Source: Shewanella sp. MTB7 (GTDB lineage Bacteria > Pseudomonadota > Gammaproteobacteria > Enterobacterales > Shewanellaceae). From it: DNA of 64,000 bases. Position 1 is the stretch's first letter, and each line of letters opens with the position of its first letter. The notes under the pieces are model-generated. The model made no database searches. It was given only the letters and a program-made list of their open reading frames with translations, and was not told the DNA's origin. Positions 61,425 to 64,000 of the stretch are shown in pieces. The stretch lies in assembly GCF_027571385.1 (NCBI RefSeq), contig NZ_CP085636.1, positions 4,034,001 to 4,098,000 of the forward strand, in the 5' to 3' direction. The position numbers and the translations under genes were made by a program.

Positions 61425-63683
61425 TTAAAGTGAGCTATAACGTTCACGAAGACGCTGCCTGACCACTTCTGCAATCGTGTTAAAGAAAAAAGTAAAAATA
61501 AACAATACGAATGCAGCTAAGAAGAGCACTCGATAATGAGAACTGCCAATGGCTGACTCAGGCATTTCAACGGCAATATTAGCCGCCAATGTTCTCATGC
61601 CTTCAAACACGCTCCACTCCATGATGGCCGTGTTCCCCGTCGCCATTAACACAATCATGGTTTCACCCACAGCGCGGCCCAGTCCCATCATCACAGCAGA
61701 GAAAATCCCAGGACTGGCAGTGAGTAACACCACTCGAGTCAAGGTTTGCCAGTTTGTCGCACCCAATGCCAAACTGCCATTAGATAAGTGACGAGGCACG
61801 GAGAAAATCGCATCTTCAGCAATGGAGAATATCGTGGGTATCACAGCAAACCCCATGGCGATGCCAACAACCAATGCATTGCGTTGATCGAAGGTAATAC
61901 CAAGTTCATTAGTGATAAACATACGAGAATCACCGTTAAATAATGCGACCTCAATCGCAGGACTAATGGCAAAAGAGAACCAACCGATAAAGAGGATCAC
62001 GGGAATTAACATCAGCTCCTGATATGTTTCAGGTAATCTTTGCTTCCACCTGCCGGGCAAGTGATACCAGCCAAAAGCACTAGACAGGATTGAAACCGGC
62101 AGTAAGATCAACAAGACTAAGATCCCCGGCAGATTATCCTCGATTAAAGGAGCAAGCCAAAGCCCAGCCAAAAATCCCAAGATGACAGTGGGTAAGGCTT
62201 CCATAATTTCAATGGTGGGTTTGACGACAGCGCGGACTTTAGGAGACATGAAATATGCGGTGTACACAGCACCAGCCAGTGCTAAAGGCGTAGCGAATAG
62301 CATGGCATAGAATGCGGCTTTCATGGTACCGAACGCCAGCGGCATTAAGCTTAACTTAGCTTCAAAATCATCAGAACCTGAAGTTGATTGCCATACATAT
62401 TTAGGCTCTGGGTACCCCTCATACCAGACCTTGTTCCACATGGCGTTCCATGACACTTCAGGGTGTTCATTTTTCACGCTAAATAGGTGTAATTGATCAC
62501 CCGCTTCGACAACAAGTGCATTAGATCGCGGGCTAAAGCCCATTATCTTAGGGTCATTGAGATCAAATGTCTCAGAAAACAGCTTACGTTGACTGGTGGT
62601 ATAGAGCAGTGAAAGCTCGCCTTGCTCACTGATTGTGATAAAGCTTTTTCGATAGAATTCACTGGCAATACTGGCAATAGGCCCAAGTTTATCGAAACTT
62701 CTTATCTCTTGATATTGACGACCCTTTTCACCATTAACTTGAAAATACTGAGCCACTAAACCTGAATCATAACTCACAAGCAGTGAACTGGCGCCTGCAA
62801 GTAAACTCACCTTTTTTACTTTGGCATTGGCTAATTCAAGCTCGATCACTTGCATTAATTGCAAATCTTCAACATCGCGAATATCGTAAACAAATAACTT
62901 ATCAGCGCTTCTTAAAATGAGTTGGCGCTGATCTGGTGTCATCAATTGCTGCTGAACAGAAAAAGGTGTTTCTTGAATAATTCCCTTCGACGAGACCCAT
63001 TCGACCTCTTCAGTCATCATGTTCTCTTCGCCCTCCTGACGCGCCAAACGCCAGACCTTAGCATCATCTTGATAGATAAAACTCATCATCTCACTGTTAT
63101 AACCAAAGGCTAGGTTATGAAGTGCTGAACCATTTTCATCAATGGTTAACGCATCCTGACCCGCAGGAAACCGAATCTCAGGTGTAATAAGGCGATGATT
63201 ATTCGGGTAGGTCACCCCAAAATTCACTTCAGCTAACAGGAGCTGACCATTATCTAAGCCGAGTGCAAATCGCTGTTCACTCGGTGCAGAGACCGCACCA
63301 CTGGAAACGTGTACACCATCAGGTAAAACCAAGTGTTCCCGCTCGATAAGTTTCCCTGCTGTAGCGGTGTAAAAATCTACCTGACCGGTGTCCGATACAC
63401 GGTAAATGATCTCATTTTGCTCATCGCTACCGACCATCAACGCGGGCGTTACATCACTGAACAGATCGACATTGATCACAGGCTTTACTTCAGCGCCGTC
63501 AAAGATAGGTTTAACTATGTATAGGAGATAAAAAAAGATCAATAACAGCGCCACAAAAACCATGGTTCCACCTATGGTCACTCCCACCTGAGTCAACTTG
63601 TCTGTTATAGCTCTGCGACGTGAACCTTTACCCATAAGTAGGTTTTTAACCTTAGGTTCAGATTTTATCGCTTGAGTATCCAT
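61425..63683 (-). CDS. pstC: Phosphate ABC transporter permease PstC (long type)
   Basis: A 752-residue permease, far longer than the 319 residues of E. coli PstC. The N-terminal membrane segment (GGTMVFVALLLIFFYLLYIV, near residue 40) is followed by a periplasmic region of about 380 residues with beta-propeller-like repeats (SDEQNEIIYRVSDTGQVDFYT, LILRSADKLFVYDIRDVEDLQ). The permease core follows from about 450 with TLPTVILGFLAGLW-like EALPTVILGFLAGLWLAP and LALGATNWQTLTRVVLLTASPGIFSAVMMGLGRAVGETMIVLMATGN. GAGG before the ATG. First gene of pstC-pstA-pstB-phoU; pstS is not in the window. Confidence 0.9.
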   Translation of the reverse strand: MDTQAIKSEPKVKNLLMGKGSRRRAITDKLTQVGVTIGGTMVFVALLLIFFYLLYIVKPIFDGAEVKPVINVDLFSDVTPALMVGSDEQNEIIYRVSDTGQVDFYTATAGKLIEREHLVLPDGVHVSSGAVSAPSEQRFALGLDNGQLLLAEVNFGVTYPNNHRLITPEIRFPAGQDALTIDENGSALHNLAFGYNSEMMSFIYQDDAKVWRLARQEGEENMMTEEVEWVSSKGIIQETPFSVQQQLMTPDQRQLILRSADKLFVYDIRDVEDLQLMQVIELELANAKVKKVSLLAGASSLLVSYDSGLVAQYFQVNGEKGRQYQEIRSFDKLGPIASIASEFYRKSFITISEQGELSLLYTTSQRKLFSETFDLNDPKIMGFSPRSNALVVEAGDQLHLFSVKNEHPEVSWNAMWNKVWYEGYPEPKYVWQSTSGSDDFEAKLSLMPLAFGTMKAAFYAMLFATPLALAGAVYTAYFMSPKVRAVVKPTIEIMEALPTVILGFLAGLWLAPLIEDNLPGILVLLILLPVSILSSAFGWYHLPGRWKQRLPETYQELMLIPVILFIGWFSFAISPAIEVALFNGDSRMFITNELGITFDQRNALVVGIAMGFAVIPTIFSIAEDAIFSVPRHLSNGSLALGATNWQTLTRVVLLTASPGIFSAVMMGLGRAVGETMIVLMATGNTAIMEWSVFEGMRTLAANIAVEMPESAIGSSHYRVLFLAAFVLFIFTFFFNTIAEVVRQRLRERYSSL

Positions 63684-63783
63684 TAAAACCTCGTTAATTA
63701 AGTCATCGGTTGACTTTTCACTGGGATTATTTCGATTGCTATGCTAAAAAGAGTCAAGCTCTTAATTCAGATAACTAGCATTA

Positions 63784-63802
63784 TATGACGCAAAGATGAC
63801 AC
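63784..63802 (-). promoter_or_regulatory. Candidate Pho box upstream of pstC
   Basis: Read on the minus strand: GTGTCATCTTTGCGTCATA. The two TGTCA/CGTCA half-sites are 11 bases apart, as in the PhoB consensus, and TATAAT directly follows. It lies about 100 bases before the pstC start and fits phosphate-starvation control of pstCAB-phoU. By-eye match with one mismatch in the second half-site. Confidence 0.6.
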
Positions 63803-63858
63803 TAGTGTTACAGCGGATTAGGCTAGAGAGAATAATTAATCATAGGAGAAATATCAAC

Positions 63859-64000
63859 ATGTTACGCTACTTAGTTACTCTTCAGGTACCGGATAAAAAT
63901 GGATTGGTTGAACAGATTTCTCATGCTGTAAGTCGACATGGAGGAAACTGGTTAGATTCAGAACTGCGTCACATTGATGGTATTTTTGCCGCCATCCTAT
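63859..64000 (+). CDS. gcvR: Glycine cleavage system transcriptional repressor GcvR, 5' part
   Basis: The first 47 codons only; the gene runs off the window. It starts MLRYLVTLQVPDKNGLVEQISHAVSRHGGNWLDSELRH, the N-terminal ACT domain pattern (DKxGLVxxxSxxVxxxGGNWLDS) of GcvR-type proteins. GGAG at about 63844 is upstream of the ATG. It is divergent from pstC. Confidence 0.8.
   Translation, partial: MLRYLVTLQVPDKNGLVEQISHAVSRHGGNWLDSELRHIDGIFAAIL

Overview
The window looks like the chromosome of a marine gammaproteobacterium, most likely a Shewanella. This is inferred from the gene set rather than from any search. The supporting genes are an oleABCD hydrocarbon cluster, a PanP-type aspartate decarboxylase, a GlyGly-CTERM-type surface protein, Pst genes with large periplasmic insertions, and moderate-to-low GC. 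I see no rRNA, tRNA, CRISPR array, prophage or complete insertion sequence.

Layout, left to right. 1-5900: the 3' part of a lytic transglycosylase (MltC type), an intergenic stretch with a 50-nt near-perfect palindrome and a 263-bp MITE-like element, a glycerate unit (GntP permease plus glycerate kinase) and panP. 5900-11400: small accessory genes (GNAT, DCC-family protein, AraC regulator with AzlCD exporter, YafY/WYL regulator with GyrI-like and VOC genes, and a small protein carrying a cystatin-like QVVAG motif). 11600-19800: a DUF2927 gene and a giant (about 2440 aa) repeat-built surface protein with BspA-type repeats, 89-residue Ig-like repeats and a GlyGly-CTERM-like tail. 19900-29000: phosphohexomutase, an HflX GTPase, an SGNH hydrolase, a lipoprotein, gdhA, an HxlR/SDR pair and an RluA-type pseudouridine synthase.

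29000-45800 is a sulfonate (probably taurine) dissimilation island. A porin and a TRAP transporter (TauKLM) would bring taurine in. TauXY would oxidatively deaminate it to sulfoacetaldehyde. Xsc would split this to acetyl phosphate and sulfite, and Pta would make acetyl-CoA. TauE-type and TauZ-type exporters would remove sulfite or sulfate. An IclR regulator sits at the left edge. Three parts are not in the textbook pathway: a CobS-like AAA+ ATPase with a CobT-like VWA protein between tauE and xsc, a secreted double-Cache protein, and a second TauX-like NTF2-fold protein. The AAA+/VWA pair is the best candidate here for an undescribed function, namely a metal-insertion or activase machine for an enzyme of the pathway.

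45800-64000: oleABCD (long-chain olefin synthesis, genes on the minus strand) with an unknown secreted protein downstream and a 38-codon ORF in the oleA-oleB gap; a GSTCD-like methyltransferase and a lipoprotein; DUF1289 and YajD small proteins; a BetT-like BCCT transporter; the pstCAB-phoU operon with a candidate Pho box; and the 5' end of gcvR. The start of pstA is preceded by two degenerate tandem copies of its own 5' end. Each copy encodes a short peptide whose stop codon overlaps the next start.
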